DNA of 64,000 nt from positions 426,277 through 490,276 of the forward strand of contig NZ_GG730302.1 of assembly GCF_000155975.1 (NCBI RefSeq). The letters run 5' to 3'. Source of the stretch: Citrobacter youngae ATCC 29220. GTDB lineage: Bacteria > Pseudomonadota > Gammaproteobacteria > Enterobacterales > Enterobacteriaceae. This document shows, in pieces, positions 30,163-47,910 of this stretch (positions are counted from its first letter, which is position 1; each line of letters opens with the position of its first letter). The notes beneath the pieces are model-generated. The model worked only from the letters and a program-made list of their open reading frames with translations, had not been told where the DNA came from and did no database searches. The position numbers and the translations under genes are program-made.

Positions 30163-30246
30163 ATGCCTGATGGCGCGCAGCTTATCAGGCCTACAAATAT
30201 GTTCGACCGTAGGCCGGATAAGGCGTTTACGCCGCCATCCGGCAAC
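30163..30246. repeat. BIME inside the pst operon (pstA-pstB)
   Basis: Two convergent REP units, TGCCTGATGGCGCGC...TATCAGGCCTAC and GTAGGCCGGATAAGGC...GCCGCCATCCGGCA, lie between two genes of one operon. Confidence 0.82.
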
Positions 30247-30251
30247 TCGTC

Positions 30252-32104
<1,853 letters not shown>

Positions 32105-32140
32105 TCACTCTTTAAGTTAAACGCGTTTACGAAGTTGCCC

Positions 32141-32225
32141 TGCCAGATGGCGCTACGCTTATCCGGCCTACGAATCAGGCCTACAGGATGAACCGTAGGG
32201 CGGGTAAGCGTAGCGCCACCCGCCA
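32141..32225. repeat. REP cluster inside the pst operon (pstC-pstS)
   Basis: REP-type arms (CCAGATGGCGCTACGC...TATCCGGCCTAC, then ATCAGGCCTAC and GTAGGGCGGGTAAGCG...GCCACCCGCCA) lie just 3' of pstS, where such elements protect upstream mRNA. Confidence 0.8.
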
Positions 32226-32245
32226 TCTTCGTCAAAAATATCCTG

Positions 32246-33394
<1,149 letters not shown>

Positions 33395-33568
33395 TAAGAA
33401 ATAACGCATCAGGAACAATTAAAAATTGTATAAAAACATAAAGTTAGGAAATAATGTGACAATCATATTTCGGCAAAATTTTCTTTTTATGACACTGAAA
33501 ACAGTAGCTGAAGATGACGGTTTGTCACATAAAACAGGCGGGATAATTGATTAAAAACAGAACAAGTC

Positions 33569-33600
33569 TAAAAAAATGCCCCGCTTTGAGCAGGGCATTT
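33569..33600 (-). terminator. glmS terminator
   Basis: The stem AAATGCCC/GGGCATTT with an inner GCT/AGC helix is followed on the minus strand by a U tract. It ends the glmUS transcript 21 bp past the glmS stop. Confidence 0.88.
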
Positions 33601-33620
33601 TCAGTTCAGTAGGGTACGGC

Positions 33621-35450
33621 TTATTCCACGGTAACCGACTTCGCGAGGTTACGCGGCTGGTCCACGTCGGTGCCTTTAATCAGCGCCACGTGATACGCCA
33701 GCAGTTGCAGCGGAACGGTGTAGAAGATCGGTGCAATCACCTCTTCTACATGCGGCATCTCGATGATGTGCATGTTTTCACTGCTGGTAAAGCCAGCATC
33801 CTGATCGGCAAAGACGTACAGCTGACCGCCGCGGGCACGAACTTCTTCAATGTTAGATTTCAGTTTTTCCAACAGTTCGTTGTTCGGTGCGACCACGATA
33901 ACCGGCATATCGGCATCGATCAGCGCCAGCGGGCCGTGCTTCAGTTCACCTGCCGCATAAGCTTCTGCGTGAATATACGAGATCTCTTTCAGCTTCAGCG
34001 CGCCTTCCAGCGCAATCGGGTACTGATCGCCACGACCAAGGAACAGCGCATGGTGTTTGTCAGAGAAACCTTCCGCCAGCGCAGCAATGCGTTTGTCCTG
34101 GGACAGCATCTGCTCAATACGGCTCGGCAACGCCTGCAGACCGTGAACAATCTCTTGCTCAATAGACGCATCCAGACCTTTCAGACGAGACAGCTTAGCC
34201 ACCAGCATCAGCAGAACGGTCAGCTGGGTGGTAAATGCTTTCGTGGAGGCCACGCCGATTTCGGTTCCGGCATTGGTCATCATAGCCAGATCGGATTCAC
34301 GCACCAGAGAGGACCCTGGTACGTTACAGATGGCCAGCGAGCCAAGATAACCCAGCTCTTTAGATAAACGCAGACCCGCCAGGGTATCCGCCGTTTCACC
34401 GGACTGGGAAAGGGTGATCATCAGGCTGTTACGACGCACGGCAGATTTGCGATAGCGGAATTCAGAGGCGATTTCGACATCACAAGGAATACCGGCCAGC
34501 GACTCGAACCAGTAGCGGGATACCATACCGGAGTTGTACGACGTACCACAGGCGATAATCTGGATATGCTCAACCTGAGACAGCAGCTCGTTAGCGCGCG
34601 ACCCCAGCTCGCTTAAATCCACTTCACCGTGGCTAATGCGCCCGGTCAGCGTATTTTTAATCGCGTTCGGCTGCTCGTAGATCTCTTTCTGCATGTAGTG
34701 GCGATAAATACCTTTTTCGCCGGCGTCATATTGCAGGTTAGATTCGATATCCTGACGTTTCACTTCCGCGCCAGATTTGTCGAAGATAGAGACCGAACGA
34801 CGGGTCACTTCCGCGATGTCACCCTCTTCCAGGAAGATAAAGCGACGGGTTACCGGCAGCAGCGCCAGCTGATCGGAAGCGATAAAGTTTTCCCCCATAC
34901 CCAGACCAATCACCAGCGGGCTACCTGAACGGGCCGCCAGCAGCGTTTCCGGGCTACGGGTATCCATGATCACCGTACCGTAGGCGCCGCGCAGTTGCGG
35001 AATAGCACGCAGTACGGCTTCACGCAGCGTACCACCCTGCTCCAGCTCCCAGTGCACCAGGTGAGCAATCACTTCGGTGTCGGTTTCAGAAACAAAGGTG
35101 TAACCACGCGTTTTCAGCAGTTCACGCAGCGGTTCATGGTTTTCAATGATGCCGTTATGCACCACGACAATGTGTTCAGAAACATGGGGATGCGCGTTCG
35201 CTTCTGAAGGTTCGCCGTGTGTCGCCCAACGGGTATGAGCGATACCGGTACCACCATGCAGCGGATGTTCTTCCGCAGCGGCAGTCAGCATCTGCACTTT
35301 ACCCAGACGACGCAGACGGGTCATGTTGCCTTCAGCATCGACAACGGCCAGACCAGCAGAGTCATAACCACGATATTCCAGACGACGTAAACCTTCGAGA
35401 AGGATTTCAGCTACATCACGCTGCGCGATAGCGCCAACAATTCCACACAT
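33621..35450 (-). CDS. glmS: Glutamine-fructose-6-phosphate aminotransferase GlmS
   Basis: This 609-residue enzyme makes glucosamine-6-phosphate from fructose-6-phosphate and glutamine, the first step toward UDP-GlcNAc. Cys2 (M-C-G-I-V-G) is the glutaminase nucleophile. Two SIS sugar-isomerase domains follow (for example [10 protein letters not shown]), and it ends K-S-V-T-V-E. The length matches E. coli. It lies downstream of glmU; in E. coli its translation is activated by the small RNA GlmZ, and the 224-bp leader here leaves room for that, though I did not verify the pairing site. Confidence 0.98.
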   Translation of the reverse strand: MCGIVGAIAQRDVAEILLEGLRRLEYRGYDSAGLAVVDAEGNMTRLRRLGKVQMLTAAAEEHPLHGGTGIAHTRWATHGEPSEANAHPHVSEHIVVVHNGIIENHEPLRELLKTRGYTFVSETDTEVIAHLVHWELEQGGTLREAVLRAIPQLRGAYGTVIMDTRSPETLLAARSGSPLVIGLGMGENFIASDQLALLPVTRRFIFLEEGDIAEVTRRSVSIFDKSGAEVKRQDIESNLQYDAGEKGIYRHYMQKEIYEQPNAIKNTLTGRISHGEVDLSELGSRANELLSQVEHIQIIACGTSYNSGMVSRYWFESLAGIPCDVEIASEFRYRKSAVRRNSLMITLSQSGETADTLAGLRLSKELGYLGSLAICNVPGSSLVRESDLAMMTNAGTEIGVASTKAFTTQLTVLLMLVAKLSRLKGLDASIEQEIVHGLQALPSRIEQMLSQDKRIAALAEGFSDKHHALFLGRGDQYPIALEGALKLKEISYIHAEAYAAGELKHGPLALIDADMPVIVVAPNNELLEKLKSNIEEVRARGGQLYVFADQDAGFTSSENMHIIEMPHVEEVIAPIFYTVPLQLLAYHVALIKGTDVDQPRNLAKSVTVE

Positions 35451-35600
35451 ATTTTTTGATTCCGAATTTAGGCATTTGCCTGTCGTTGTCGCTGACCTGT
35501 ATTTGCCCTTTCCGGGCGCCCCGAGCCTTGTAGAGAGTGGGGTTATTTTTATGGTACTGCTTGTTGAGCGGAGGATTATGTTATCCCCTCATCTCTTGTC

Positions 35601-35665
35601 TGCCTGATGGCGCTCACGCTTATCAGGCCTACAGAACGTCACCGCACGTAGGCCGCCATCCGGCA
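35601..35665. repeat. REP/BIME between glmU and glmS
   Basis: Palindromic REP arms TGCCTGATGGCG...TATCAGGCCTAC and GTAGGCCGCCATCCGGCA lie 10 bp after the glmU stop, inside the glmUS operon. Confidence 0.8.
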
Positions 35666-35674
35666 AAAATAAAA

Positions 35675-37045
35675 TTACTTCTTCTTCACCGGGCGCTGCC
35701 AGCCCTGTTTATGGACCTGAGGCACACGGCTTAATACCAGTTCGTTATCAGCAACATCGCGCGTTACGGTCGTCCCCGCCGCGATAGTGGCACCGTTACC
35801 CACGGTGACAGGCGCCACCAGCTGAGTATCGGAACCGACAAACACATCATCGCCAATAATGGTTTTAAATTTATTCGCACCGTCGTAGTTGCAGGTAATG
35901 GTCCCCGCGCCAATGTTTACGTTATCGCCAATTTCCGCATCGCCCAGGTAAGTCAAATGACCGGCTTTGGAGCCTTTCCCCAGACGCGCTTTTTTCATTT
36001 CGACGAAGTTGCCCACATGTGCGCCTTCCTGCAGCTCAGCCCCCGGCCGCAGACGCGCGAAAGGCCCGATAGTACAGGCCGCTTCCAGATGGGCATCTTC
36101 CACCACGCTGTACGGGCTTAGCTCACAACCATCACCAATCACGCTGTTTTTGATGATGCAGCCAGCGCCAATCTTGACGCGATCCCCAACGGTGACGTTA
36201 CCTTCAATGATAACGTTAGTATCAATTTCAACATCGCGCCCGTGAATAAGCGTACCGCGAAGATCAAAACGTGCAGGATCGCGCAGCATCACGCCCGCCA
36301 GCAGCAGTTTTTCTGCCTGCTCGGACTGATAAACACGCTCCAGACGAGAGAGTTGAAGACGGTTGTTCACCCCTTCCGTTTCACTAATTCGTGCCGGATG
36401 TACCGCAGCAATTTCGCGCCCTTCCTGATATGCCATCGCAATGATATCGGTGATGTAGTATTCACCCTGCACATTGTTATTGGTCAGTTTGGACAGCCAA
36501 CGCTTCAGGTCTGCGCCGTTGGCAATCAGAATACCGGTGTTGATTTCCTGGATCTGGCGCTGCTCATCGGTGGCATCTTTATGTTCAACAATACCTGTGA
36601 CGTTACCGTTCTCACGCGTAATGCGCCCATAGCCGGATGGGTCGTCCAGTTTGACCGTTAACAGGCCGATGCCGCCCTGCGGTTTGGCTTCACGCAGACG
36701 GCGTAAGGTATCGGTAGAGATCAGCGGCACATCGCCATAGAGCATTAAAATGTCTTCATCATCACTAAAGAATGGCGCAGCCTGCTGCATTGCATGACCG
36801 GTACCTAACTGCTCGGCCTGCAAAACCCAGTTCAGGTTGCCATCTTTCAACGTCTGCTTGAGCAAATCACCACCGTGTCCGTAGACCAGATGTACGTGAG
36901 TGGCGCCTAATTCATTAGCAGCATCAATGACATGCTGCACCATCGGTTTTCCTGCGAGGGTATGCAGCACTTTAGGGAGATCGGAATACATACGCGTGCC
37001 TTTGCCTGCGGCAAGGATCACGACGCTCATAGCATTATTCAACAT
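35675..37045 (-). CDS. glmU: Bifunctional UDP-GlcNAc pyrophosphorylase / glucosamine-1-phosphate acetyltransferase
   Basis: This 456-residue enzyme performs the last two steps of UDP-GlcNAc synthesis. The N-terminal uridyltransferase domain has L-A-A-G-K-G-T-R-M and L-M-L-Y-G-D-V-P. The C-terminal left-handed beta-helix of hexapeptide repeats (from about residue 250) holds the acetyltransferase site with H-L-T-Y-L-G-D-A-E. The start M-L-N-N-A-M-S and the tail of basic residues match E. coli. It precedes glmS in the operon; NagC is the known regulator in E. coli, but I did not locate its sites. Confidence 0.98.
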   Translation of the reverse strand: MLNNAMSVVILAAGKGTRMYSDLPKVLHTLAGKPMVQHVIDAANELGATHVHLVYGHGGDLLKQTLKDGNLNWVLQAEQLGTGHAMQQAAPFFSDDEDILMLYGDVPLISTDTLRRLREAKPQGGIGLLTVKLDDPSGYGRITRENGNVTGIVEHKDATDEQRQIQEINTGILIANGADLKRWLSKLTNNNVQGEYYITDIIAMAYQEGREIAAVHPARISETEGVNNRLQLSRLERVYQSEQAEKLLLAGVMLRDPARFDLRGTLIHGRDVEIDTNVIIEGNVTVGDRVKIGAGCIIKNSVIGDGCELSPYSVVEDAHLEAACTIGPFARLRPGAELQEGAHVGNFVEMKKARLGKGSKAGHLTYLGDAEIGDNVNIGAGTITCNYDGANKFKTIIGDDVFVGSDTQLVAPVTVGNGATIAAGTTVTRDVADNELVLSRVPQVHKQGWQRPVKKK

Positions 37046-37650
37046 ACACGTCCTGACTGTAATTTGAGAACGAATTTATACCGTTTCACATTGAAAATAC
37101 TACATTTTTTTCAGCGTAAAATGGAGCGAAGATAAAACGTTCAATAAGGGTAATCCCCCATCTGATAACTGTCTATTTTCGTCTATATCTACGTATTTTG
37201 TCTCCCCAAAACCAGCAGTCTGCTCTTATTAAAGCCTTAGGTGGATGTTTTTGCTATTTTTTTGCCGCATGAATAAAGAGTTAGATCAGCGAATGTAGGA
37301 TTTTATATATGTGATTCAGTGAGAGTGAGAAGCAGAAAAGGCAAACACGGCAATAACGGTGTGAGAAAAAAGAGCAGGGGGGAATTTAACAAATGGCGCT
37401 AGCTGATAAACCGCATTACGCATCGCGCCACAGAGCAGGCAGGGAAAGATTAAAAGCTCATATTGCTGAACAGGGCGATGATTTTGTTGATCAATTTCAT
37501 ATTGGTATCTCTTTTTTATCTGAATTCATTATGTGATATTCATCACAAAAAAGAGTCTACGCCTCATTTTTTAACCAATCAATATTTTTATGTTCTAAAT
37601 CACAAAAAAATAAAACTGCTTTTTATTTTCATTCTCCCTGAAACAACATC
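37046..37650. other. Long intergenic region between glmU and the atp terminator
   Basis: About 600 bp without a conserved gene. The right half (37460-37650) is AT rich. The glmU promoter must lie near the left end. One 47-codon frame, listed separately, is the only coding candidate. Confidence 0.6.
37393..37536 (+). CDS. Candidate small protein, 47 residues, unrecognised
   Basis: ATG at 37393 to TGA at 37534-37536 encodes a 47-residue peptide. It has a charged N-terminal half (Y-A-S-R-H-R-A-G-R-E-R-L-K-A-H-I) and a hydrophobic tail (F-H-I-G-I-S-F-L-S-E-F-I-M). A G-rich stretch lies about 10 bp before the ATG. Three of four Arg codons in the charged stretch are the rare AGA or AGG. I recognise no family; it may be a chance frame. 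Confidence 0.25.
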   Translation: MALADKPHYASRHRAGRERLKAHIAEQGDDFVDQFHIGISFLSEFIM

Positions 37651-37652
37651 AT

Positions 37653-37682
37653 AAAAAAAGCCAGCCTGGAAACCAGACTGGC
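37653..37682 (-). terminator. atp operon terminator
   Basis: The stem GCCAGCCTGG/CCAGACTGGC with one mismatch and an AAA loop (37660-37682) is followed on the minus strand by seven U. It is placed 21 bp after atpC. Confidence 0.88.
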
Positions 37683-37703
37683 CTTGTGTTTTTCAAGCCG
37701 GTG

Positions 37704-38123
37704 TTACATCGCTTTTTTGGTCAACTCGATAACGCGCAGTTTCGCGATCGCTTTGGCCAGTTCCGCAGATGCCTGAGCGTAATCCACGTCACCATGAGAG
37801 CTCTTGATATGCTCTTCAGCCTTACGCTTCGCTTCCAGGGCTCTCGCTTCATCGAGATCCTGTCCGCGAATCGCGGTATCAGCCAGGACGGTCACGCTGC
37901 CAGGCTGCACTTCGAGAATGCCGCCGGACAGATAGATAAACTCTTCATGACCGAACTGTTTAACGATGCGGATCATACCAGGCTTAATGGCGGTGAGCAG
38001 CGGGGCGTGACCCGGGAAAATACCCAGTTCACCTTCACTACCCGTTACCTGGATTTTTTCGACCAGACCAGAGAACATTTGTTGCTCTGCGCTGACGACG
38101 TCCAGGTGGTAAGTCATTGCCAT
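37704..38123 (-). CDS. atpC: ATP synthase F1 subunit epsilon
   Basis: This 139-residue subunit of the central stalk inhibits ATP hydrolysis. It has an N-terminal beta-sandwich (about 1-85) and two C-terminal helices ([12 protein letters not shown]). The length matches E. coli. It is the last gene of atpIBEFHAGDC, 20 bp after atpD. Confidence 0.98.
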   Translation of the reverse strand: MAMTYHLDVVSAEQQMFSGLVEKIQVTGSEGELGIFPGHAPLLTAIKPGMIRIVKQFGHEEFIYLSGGILEVQPGSVTVLADTAIRGQDLDEARALEAKRKAEEHIKSSHGDVDYAQASAELAKAIAKLRVIELTKKAM

Positions 38124-38143
38124 ATCACCCTCCGATTAAGGCG

Positions 38144-40416
<2,273 letters not shown>

Positions 40417-40466
40417 GAGCTTCTCCTCAATGCCTTGCGGTCCGCCCTAGGACAGACCGCCAGACG

Positions 40467-42008
40467 TTACCAGGACTGGGTTGCCTTGAAGGAATCGAGG
40501 ATAGCTTTCAGCTTGCCTTCGATTTCATCGTTATAGCCACCGGACTGGTTGATCTCTTGCATCAGCGGAGCGTGGTCACGGTCGACGTAAGCCAGCAGAG
40601 CGGCTTCGAAGCTACCGATTTTCGCCAGTTCCACATCTTCGAGGTAACCGCGTTCAGCCGCAAACAGCACCACACCCTGCTGTGCAACAGACATTGGCGC
40701 ATACTGTTTCTGCTTCAGCAGTTCAGTTACTTTCTGACCGTGGCTCAGCTGCTTACGCGTAGCTTCATCCAGGTCGGAAGCGAACTGAGAAAACGCTGCC
40801 AGTTCACGATACTGCGCCAGCGCGGTACGAATACCACCGGACAGTTTCTTGATGATCTTGGTCTGCGCTGCGCCACCTACACGAGATACGGAGATACCCG
40901 GGTTAACTGCCGGACGAATACCGGAGTTGAACAGGTTGGTTTCCAGGAAGATCTGACCATCGGTAATAGAAATTACGTTGGTCGGAACGAACGCAGAAAC
41001 GTCACCCGCCTGGGTTTCGATAATCGGCAGAGCGGTCAGTGAACCAGTTTTACCCTTCACTTCACCTTTGGTGAAGTTCTCGACGTATTCCGCGTTAACG
41101 CGGGATGCGCGTTCCAGAAGACGAGAGTGGAGGTAGAATACGTCGCCCGGGAATGCTTCACGTCCTGGCGGACGACGGAGCAGCAGGGAAACCTGACGGT
41201 AAGCAACAGCCTGTTTAGACAGGTCATCGTATACGATCAGTGCATCTTCACCGCGGTCACGGAAGTATTCGCCCATTGCACAACCGGCATATGGCGCCAG
41301 GTATTGCAGTGCAGCAGATTCAGAAGCTGTTGCAACCACAACGATGGTGTTAGACAGCGCACCGTGCTCTTCCAGTTTGCGAACAACGTTAGAAATGGTG
41401 GACGCTTTCTGGCCGATAGCCACGTACACACATTTGATGCCGGAGTCGCGCTGGTTGATGATGGCGTCAATTGCCATCGCGGTTTTACCTGTCTGACGGT
41501 CACCGATGATCAGCTCACGCTGGCCACGTCCGATTGGGATCATGGCATCAACAGATTTATAACCGATCTGCACTGGCTGGTCGACGGACTGACGTTCGAT
41601 TACGCCTGGTGCGATAACTTCGATTGGCGAGAAACCATCGTTATCAACCGGACCTTTACCGTCAATCGGGGAACCCAGAGTGTTCACCACACGACCCAGC
41701 AGGCCACGGCCAACCGGAACTTCCAGAATACGACCCGTACACTTAACCTTCATGCCTTCGGCGAGGTCAGCGTATGGACCCATCACAACAGCACCTACGG
41801 AGTCGCGCTCCAGGTTCAGTGCGATAGCGTAACGGTTACCCGGCAGGGAAATCATCTCACCCTGCATACAATCGGCCAGGCCGTGAATGCGGATAACACC
41901 GTCACTTACAGAAACAATAGTACCTTCGTTGTGAGCTTCGCTCACAACATTGAACTGAGCAATGCGCTGCTTGATCAGTTCGCTGATTTCGGTGGAATTC
42001 AGTTGCAT
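40467..42008 (-). CDS. atpA: ATP synthase F1 subunit alpha
   Basis: This 513-residue non-catalytic nucleotide-binding subunit has the P-loop G-D-R-Q-T-G-K-T near residue 169 and the conserved arginine-finger region S-V-S-R-V-G-G-A-A near 370. Three copies form the F1 hexamer with AtpD. It sits 12 bp after atpH, as in E. coli. Confidence 0.99.
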   Translation of the reverse strand: MQLNSTEISELIKQRIAQFNVVSEAHNEGTIVSVSDGVIRIHGLADCMQGEMISLPGNRYAIALNLERDSVGAVVMGPYADLAEGMKVKCTGRILEVPVGRGLLGRVVNTLGSPIDGKGPVDNDGFSPIEVIAPGVIERQSVDQPVQIGYKSVDAMIPIGRGQRELIIGDRQTGKTAMAIDAIINQRDSGIKCVYVAIGQKASTISNVVRKLEEHGALSNTIVVVATASESAALQYLAPYAGCAMGEYFRDRGEDALIVYDDLSKQAVAYRQVSLLLRRPPGREAFPGDVFYLHSRLLERASRVNAEYVENFTKGEVKGKTGSLTALPIIETQAGDVSAFVPTNVISITDGQIFLETNLFNSGIRPAVNPGISVSRVGGAAQTKIIKKLSGGIRTALAQYRELAAFSQFASDLDEATRKQLSHGQKVTELLKQKQYAPMSVAQQGVVLFAAERGYLEDVELAKIGSFEAALLAYVDRDHAPLMQEINQSGGYNDEIEGKLKAILDSFKATQSW

Positions 42009-42020
42009 GCTCCAGTCCCC

Positions 42021-42554
42021 TTAAGACTGCAAGACGTCTGCAAGGCGCTCAAGACGGCCGCGTACGCTGCCATCAATGACCATATCACCCGCTCGGATGA
42101 TTACGCCTGCCATTACAGACTTATCGATTTTGCAATTCAGCTTAACTTTGCGTGACAGACGTTTTTCCATCGCTGCACTAATCTTCGTAAGCTGTTCATC
42201 ACTCAGTGCATTGGCAGAAGTGACTTCTACCTCAGAGATAGCCTCACTGGCTGCACGCAGATGAATAAACTGCTCAAGAACATCCGGGAGCGCATTCAGA
42301 CGGTTATTTTCAGCCATTACCCTAATCAGGTTTTGGCCGCTTTCGTCCAGCTGCTCACCGCACACGGCGATAAACGACTCAGCGAGCGTTTCTGGCGCCA
42401 ACGCGCCAGAGAGAAGCTCTGCCATTTGTTCGTTTTTCGTCACCTCAGCGGCGAAAGTCAGCATATCCTGCCAACGGTCAACGCTTTGGTGCTCAACGGC
42501 AAAGTCAAAAGCTGCTTTGGCGTAGGGGCGAGCTACCGTAATAAATTCAGACAT
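42021..42554 (-). CDS. atpH: ATP synthase F1 subunit delta
   Basis: This 177-residue peripheral-stalk subunit joins the top of F1 to the b subunits. It has an N-terminal six-helix bundle and a C-terminal domain with [13 protein letters not shown]. The length equals E. coli. Confidence 0.98.
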   Translation of the reverse strand: MSEFITVARPYAKAAFDFAVEHQSVDRWQDMLTFAAEVTKNEQMAELLSGALAPETLAESFIAVCGEQLDESGQNLIRVMAENNRLNALPDVLEQFIHLRAASEAISEVEVTSANALSDEQLTKISAAMEKRLSRKVKLNCKIDKSVMAGVIIRAGDMVIDGSVRGRLERLADVLQS

Positions 42555-42568
42555 CAGCCCCTCCCTCC

Positions 42569-43039
42569 TTACAGTTCAGCGACAAGTTTGTCCACGATGT
42601 CGCTATTAGCAGCTTCATCCACGGAACGTTCGATGATCTTCTCGGCGCCAGCAACAGCCAGGATAGCAACTTGCTTACGCAGCTCCTCGCGAGCACGTTT
42701 ACGCTCGGCTTCAATTTCCGCCTGCGCCTGTGCCACGATTTTAGTACGTTCCTGCTCTGCTTCAGTTTTAGCTTCGTCCAGGATCTGAGCACGGCGTTTG
42801 TTCGCCTGCTCGATGATTACCTGAGCTTCCGCCTTCGCTTTTTTCAGCTGGTCGGTCGCGCTGGCCTTTGCAAGGTCAAGATCCTTATGTGCTCGTTCTG
42901 CAGAAGCAAGGCCGTCAGCAATTTCTTTTTGACGTTTTTCGATGGCAGCCATTAACGGCGGCCATACGTACTTCATGCAGAACAGAACGAACAGGACAAA
43001 CGCGATGGCCTGGCCGAGGATTGTTGCGTTAAGATTCAC
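42569..43039 (-). CDS. atpF: ATP synthase F0 subunit b
   Basis: This 156-residue stator subunit has one N-terminal membrane helix (about residues 5-25) and a long charged coiled-coil that forms the peripheral stalk as a dimer. The length matches E. coli. It follows atpE by 59 bp. Confidence 0.98.
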   Translation of the reverse strand: MNLNATILGQAIAFVLFVLFCMKYVWPPLMAAIEKRQKEIADGLASAERAHKDLDLAKASATDQLKKAKAEAQVIIEQANKRRAQILDEAKTEAEQERTKIVAQAQAEIEAERKRAREELRKQVAILAVAGAEKIIERSVDEAANSDIVDKLVAEL

Positions 43040-43087
43040 AGCACAATGCCTCTATCTAGTTAACGTTCTGATATTGCTCTTAATTCA

Positions 43088-43356
<269 letters not shown>

Positions 43357-43384
43357 TCAGTTAAAACGTAGTAGTGTTGGTAAA

Positions 43385-44588
<1,204 letters not shown>

Positions 44589-44678
44589 CACGTTTTTACT
44601 CCTGCTCCCTTCGAGGTATGCCGCGTGTCGTATAAAACGTTCTTTATGGCTTAGAGTCAAGCATCAAAAAGCGGACAA

Positions 44679-44706
44679 ATTATACGGTGCGCCTTCGTGA
44701 TTTCAA
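44679..44706 (-). promoter_or_regulatory. Main atp operon promoter
   Basis: Read leftwards, TTGAAA (44706-44701), a 16-bp spacer and TATAAT (44684-44679) lie in a sequence almost identical to the E. coli atpI promoter, 90 bp before atpI. Confidence 0.85.
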
Positions 44707-45202
44707 ACAATAAGTAGCTAAAAAGTGAATAAATGTTTAAATATTTTTCGTTGTCCCACATTTATTACTTTTTGGCAAACAGTGAACGATCATGCAAAAC
44801 TGCAAATGCCGCGAAAACACTGGCGTTAAAGCGTGCACCAGATCACATATTGAACATATTCCCCTTCGCATAATTTATTTACGTGGCAAATGGTGCCATT
44901 TCATCTTTTTGATATTTAAGCGTAAAAAGCGCCACTATTTCAAAAACAACGCCTAACAACAAAAGAACCACTGATTGACATTTATAATAAAAAATTAACA
45001 CAAGCGGTGGTTCTCAGGTTCTATTTTTAGCAGACTGATATTTTCACAGTTGACTTGTTTCGCTTTTAACAAAAAACGGTACGTTATAGTTATGATGCAA
45101 AACCGTAAGGTAGAGGTGAAATGCAAGAGCATTTCACCTCACGACTCCCTATAACTTTTAACACCGGGACAGCCGTTTTTTCTCTATTTTTTTTGATAAA
45201 AA
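44707..45202. other. AT-rich intergenic region between atpI and rsmG
   Basis: About 500 bp without a recognised gene. It contains two inverted repeats: AGAACCAC/GTGGTTCT at 44964-44971 and 45007-45014 around an AT-rich loop, and the 12-bp perfect palindrome at 45113-45140 listed separately. A similar long gap exists in E. coli. Confidence 0.7.
45113..45140. repeat. Perfect 12-bp inverted repeat downstream of rsmG
   Basis: GAGGTGAAATGC and GCATTTCACCTC are separated by a 4-base loop, giving a very stable hairpin. No U tract follows on either strand. It lies 63 bp after the rsmG stop and could be an mRNA 3' end structure. Confidence 0.7.
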
Positions 45203-45826
45203 TTAAATTTTGTTTGGCTTAATAACCACCAAATGACGTTCGCCATCCAGTTGCGGAACGCGTAATTTTTCGACTGACTCGACGCTGAATTCTGCAGGCA
45301 ACGAGGCAATTTCATCCGCAGGCAACTGCCCTTTTAGCGCATAAAAGCGTCCGTTCTGGCCCGGCAGGTGATGGCACCAGCTCACCATATCATTGAGTGA
45401 CGCGAAAGCACGGCTAATCACCCCATCAAATGGCGGCTCTGAAGGAAATTCTTCCACCCGGCTTTGTACCGGCGTGATGTTAGTAAGACCAAGCTCGTGC
45501 TGCACCTGGCGCAAGAAACGGACGCGTTTTCCCAGGCTATCCAACAGCGTGAAATGCGCTTCAGGACGCACGATAGAGAGAGGAATGCCAGGCAGACCAG
45601 GTCCGGTGCCCACATCGATAAAGCGCTCGCCCTTCAGATACGGCGCAACGACAATGCTGTCCAGAATATGGCGCACCAGCATTTCGTTGGGATCCCGCAC
45701 CGACGTCAGGTTGTATGCTTTATTCCATTTGTGCAGCATATCGACATACGCAATCAGCTGAGTTTTCTGGTGATCGGTAAGAGAAATACCGGCATCAGCC
45801 AGCAGACGAGAGAGTTTATTGAGCAC
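45203..45826 (-). CDS. rsmG: 16S rRNA (guanine-527-N7)-methyltransferase
   Basis: This 207-residue SAM-dependent methyltransferase (formerly GidB) modifies G527 of 16S rRNA. Its SAM motif reads [10 protein letters not shown] near residue 71. The length equals E. coli. It follows mnmG after 106 bp that include a REP pair. Confidence 0.97.
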   Translation of the reverse strand: MLNKLSRLLADAGISLTDHQKTQLIAYVDMLHKWNKAYNLTSVRDPNEMLVRHILDSIVVAPYLKGERFIDVGTGPGLPGIPLSIVRPEAHFTLLDSLGKRVRFLRQVQHELGLTNITPVQSRVEEFPSEPPFDGVISRAFASLNDMVSWCHHLPGQNGRFYALKGQLPADEIASLPAEFSVESVEKLRVPQLDGERHLVVIKPNKI

Positions 45827-45850
45827 GGTAAATACCTGTTGAGATGCTTA

Positions 45851-45924
45851 CTGGCGGGTGGCGCTTCGCTTACCCGCCCTACGGGGTACTGTAGGCCCGG
45901 TAAGCGCAGCGCCACCGGGCGATG
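45851..45924. repeat. BIME between mnmG and rsmG
   Basis: Two REP units, GGCGGGTGGCGC...TTACCCGCCCTAC and GTAGGCCCGGTAAGCG...GCGCCACCGGGC, lie inside the mnmG-rsmG operon. Confidence 0.82.
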
Positions 45925-45932
45925 TTCAAACG

Positions 45933-47822
45933 TTAAGCGCTGCGGCGCAGCATACCTTGTTTTTTCAGCCATACCAGCAGAATGGAGATGGCCGCAGGCG
46001 TAACGCCGGAAATACGCGATGCCTGGCCGATCGATACCGGTTTGTGATCGTTCAGTTTGGCAATAACTTCATTCGACAGGCCGGAGACCTGACGATAATC
46101 CAGCGTTGCAGGTAACAGGGTGTTCTCATTACGCTGTTGTCTTTCGATTTCTTCCTGCTGACGGGCGATATACCCTTCGTATTTGACCTGAATCTCAACC
46201 TGTTCCGCGGCCTGAGCATCGTCAAGCGCAGGGGCGAACGCGGACAGAGAGGTTAACTGCGCATAGGTCATATCCGGACGACGCAGGAGATCTTCACCGC
46301 TGGCCTCACGAGATAAAGGCGTAGCCAGGTGAGCGTTTACTTCCGCTGCAGATTCCGCTAACGGGTTTACCCACGTTGATTTAAGACGCTGGCGCTCTTG
46401 TTCGATGCGTTCCAGCTTCTCGTTGAAGCGAGCCCAGCGCTCATCGTCCACCAGACCCAGTTCACGGCCAATTTCGGTCAGACGCAGGTCGGCGTTATCT
46501 TCGCGCAGCATCAAACGGTATTCTGCACGTGAGGTAAACATACGGTACGGTTCTTTGGTTCCCAGCGTGCACAGATCGTCGACCAGCACGCCAAGGTAAG
46601 CCTGATCGCGACGCGGCGCCCAGCCGTCTTTCTCCGCAGACAAACGCGCGGCGTTCAGACCAGCCAGCATCCCTTGCGCAGCGGCTTCTTCGTAACCGGT
46701 CGTACCGTTAATCTGGCCCGCAAAGAACAGACCCTGGATGAATTTGCTTTCCAGAGTAGGCTTCAGGTCGCGCGGATCGAAGAAATCATACTCAATCGCA
46801 TAGCCAGGACGGACGATTCTGGCATTTTCCATCCCCTGCATGGAGCGGACAATTTGCATCTGCACATCAAACGGCAGGCTGGTGGAGATGCCATTCGGGT
46901 AGATTTCGTTGGAGGTTAGGCCTTCCGGTTCAAGGAAGATCTGATGCTGGTTACGATCGGCAAAGCGCATCACTTTGTCTTCGATCGACGGGCAGTAGCG
47001 CGGGCCGATACCTTCGATCACGCCAGCGTACATCGGGCTACGGTCGAGGTTATTGCGGATAACGTCATGGGTTTTCTCATTGGTATGCGTGATGTAACAC
47101 GGCATCTGGCGCGGGTGTTGAGCAACATCGCCCAGGAACGAGAAGACCGGCATTGGGTTGTCGCTGTTTTGCTGACTCAGTACGCTGAAATCAATCGTGC
47201 GCGCGTCAATACGCGGCGGCGTACCGGTTTTCAGGCGGCTGACGCGCAGCGGCAGTTCACGCAGACGGCGTGACAATGGGATTGACGGCGGATCGCCAGC
47301 ACGGCCACCGCTGTAATTGTCTAAACCAATATGAATTTTGCCGTCGAGGAAAGTCCCCACGGTTAATACGACCGCTTTGGCACGGAACTTCAGTCCCATT
47401 TGAGTTACCGCACCCACAACACGATCGTTTTCCACAATCAGATCTTCAACCGCCTGCTGGAAGATCATCAGATTGGGTTGATTCTCGAGTGCGGTGCGTA
47501 CCGCCTGGCGATAGAGCACACGATCGGCCTGTGCACGGGTAGCGCGAACGGCCGGCCCTTTGCTTGCGTTTAGTATCCTAAACTGGATACCCGCGTGGTC
47601 GATCGCTTTTGCCATCAACCCACCGAGCGCATCCACTTCTTTTACCAGGTGTCCCTTCCCAATACCGCCAATCGCCGGGTTGCAGCTCATCTGCCCCAGA
47701 GTGTCGATATTGTGTGTCAAAAGTAGAGTCTGTTGACCCATTCGCGCCGCGGCCATTGCGGCCTCGGTGCCTGCATGACCCCCGCCAATGATGATGACGT
47801 CAAAAGGATCCTGATAAAACAT
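45933..47822 (-). CDS. mnmG: tRNA uridine-5-carboxymethylaminomethyl synthesis enzyme MnmG
   Basis: This 629-residue FAD enzyme (formerly GidA) forms a complex with MnmE for wobble-uridine modification. The FAD fold begins G-G-G-H-A-G-T-E-A near residue 13. The conserved P-R-Y-C-P-S-I-E-D and G-Y-E-E-A-A-A-Q-G motifs are present. The length equals E. coli. It borders oriC, and in E. coli its transcription away from the origin affects initiation. Confidence 0.98.
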   Translation of the reverse strand: MFYQDPFDVIIIGGGHAGTEAAMAAARMGQQTLLLTHNIDTLGQMSCNPAIGGIGKGHLVKEVDALGGLMAKAIDHAGIQFRILNASKGPAVRATRAQADRVLYRQAVRTALENQPNLMIFQQAVEDLIVENDRVVGAVTQMGLKFRAKAVVLTVGTFLDGKIHIGLDNYSGGRAGDPPSIPLSRRLRELPLRVSRLKTGTPPRIDARTIDFSVLSQQNSDNPMPVFSFLGDVAQHPRQMPCYITHTNEKTHDVIRNNLDRSPMYAGVIEGIGPRYCPSIEDKVMRFADRNQHQIFLEPEGLTSNEIYPNGISTSLPFDVQMQIVRSMQGMENARIVRPGYAIEYDFFDPRDLKPTLESKFIQGLFFAGQINGTTGYEEAAAQGMLAGLNAARLSAEKDGWAPRRDQAYLGVLVDDLCTLGTKEPYRMFTSRAEYRLMLREDNADLRLTEIGRELGLVDDERWARFNEKLERIEQERQRLKSTWVNPLAESAAEVNAHLATPLSREASGEDLLRRPDMTYAQLTSLSAFAPALDDAQAAEQVEIQVKYEGYIARQQEEIERQQRNENTLLPATLDYRQVSGLSNEVIAKLNDHKPVSIGQASRISGVTPAAISILLVWLKKQGMLRRSA

Positions 47823-47910
47823 GGTAATTGCCTCGCATAACGCGGTGTGAAAATGGATTGAAGCCCGGGCCGTGGATTCTACTCAACTTTAGTCGATGGA
47901 GAAAGACTTG

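Noticed and set aside
41127..42155. 342-codon frame antisense to atpA
   Set aside because: Opposite atpA, which is certain; composition is typical of a shadow frame.
44589..44660. 24-codon extension of atpI
   Set aside because: Reaches close to the mapped-type atp promoter and is absent from the family.
44975..44988. TTGACA followed by TATAAT in the atpI-rsmG gap
   Set aside because: The two boxes are only 2 bp apart, so they cannot form one promoter.
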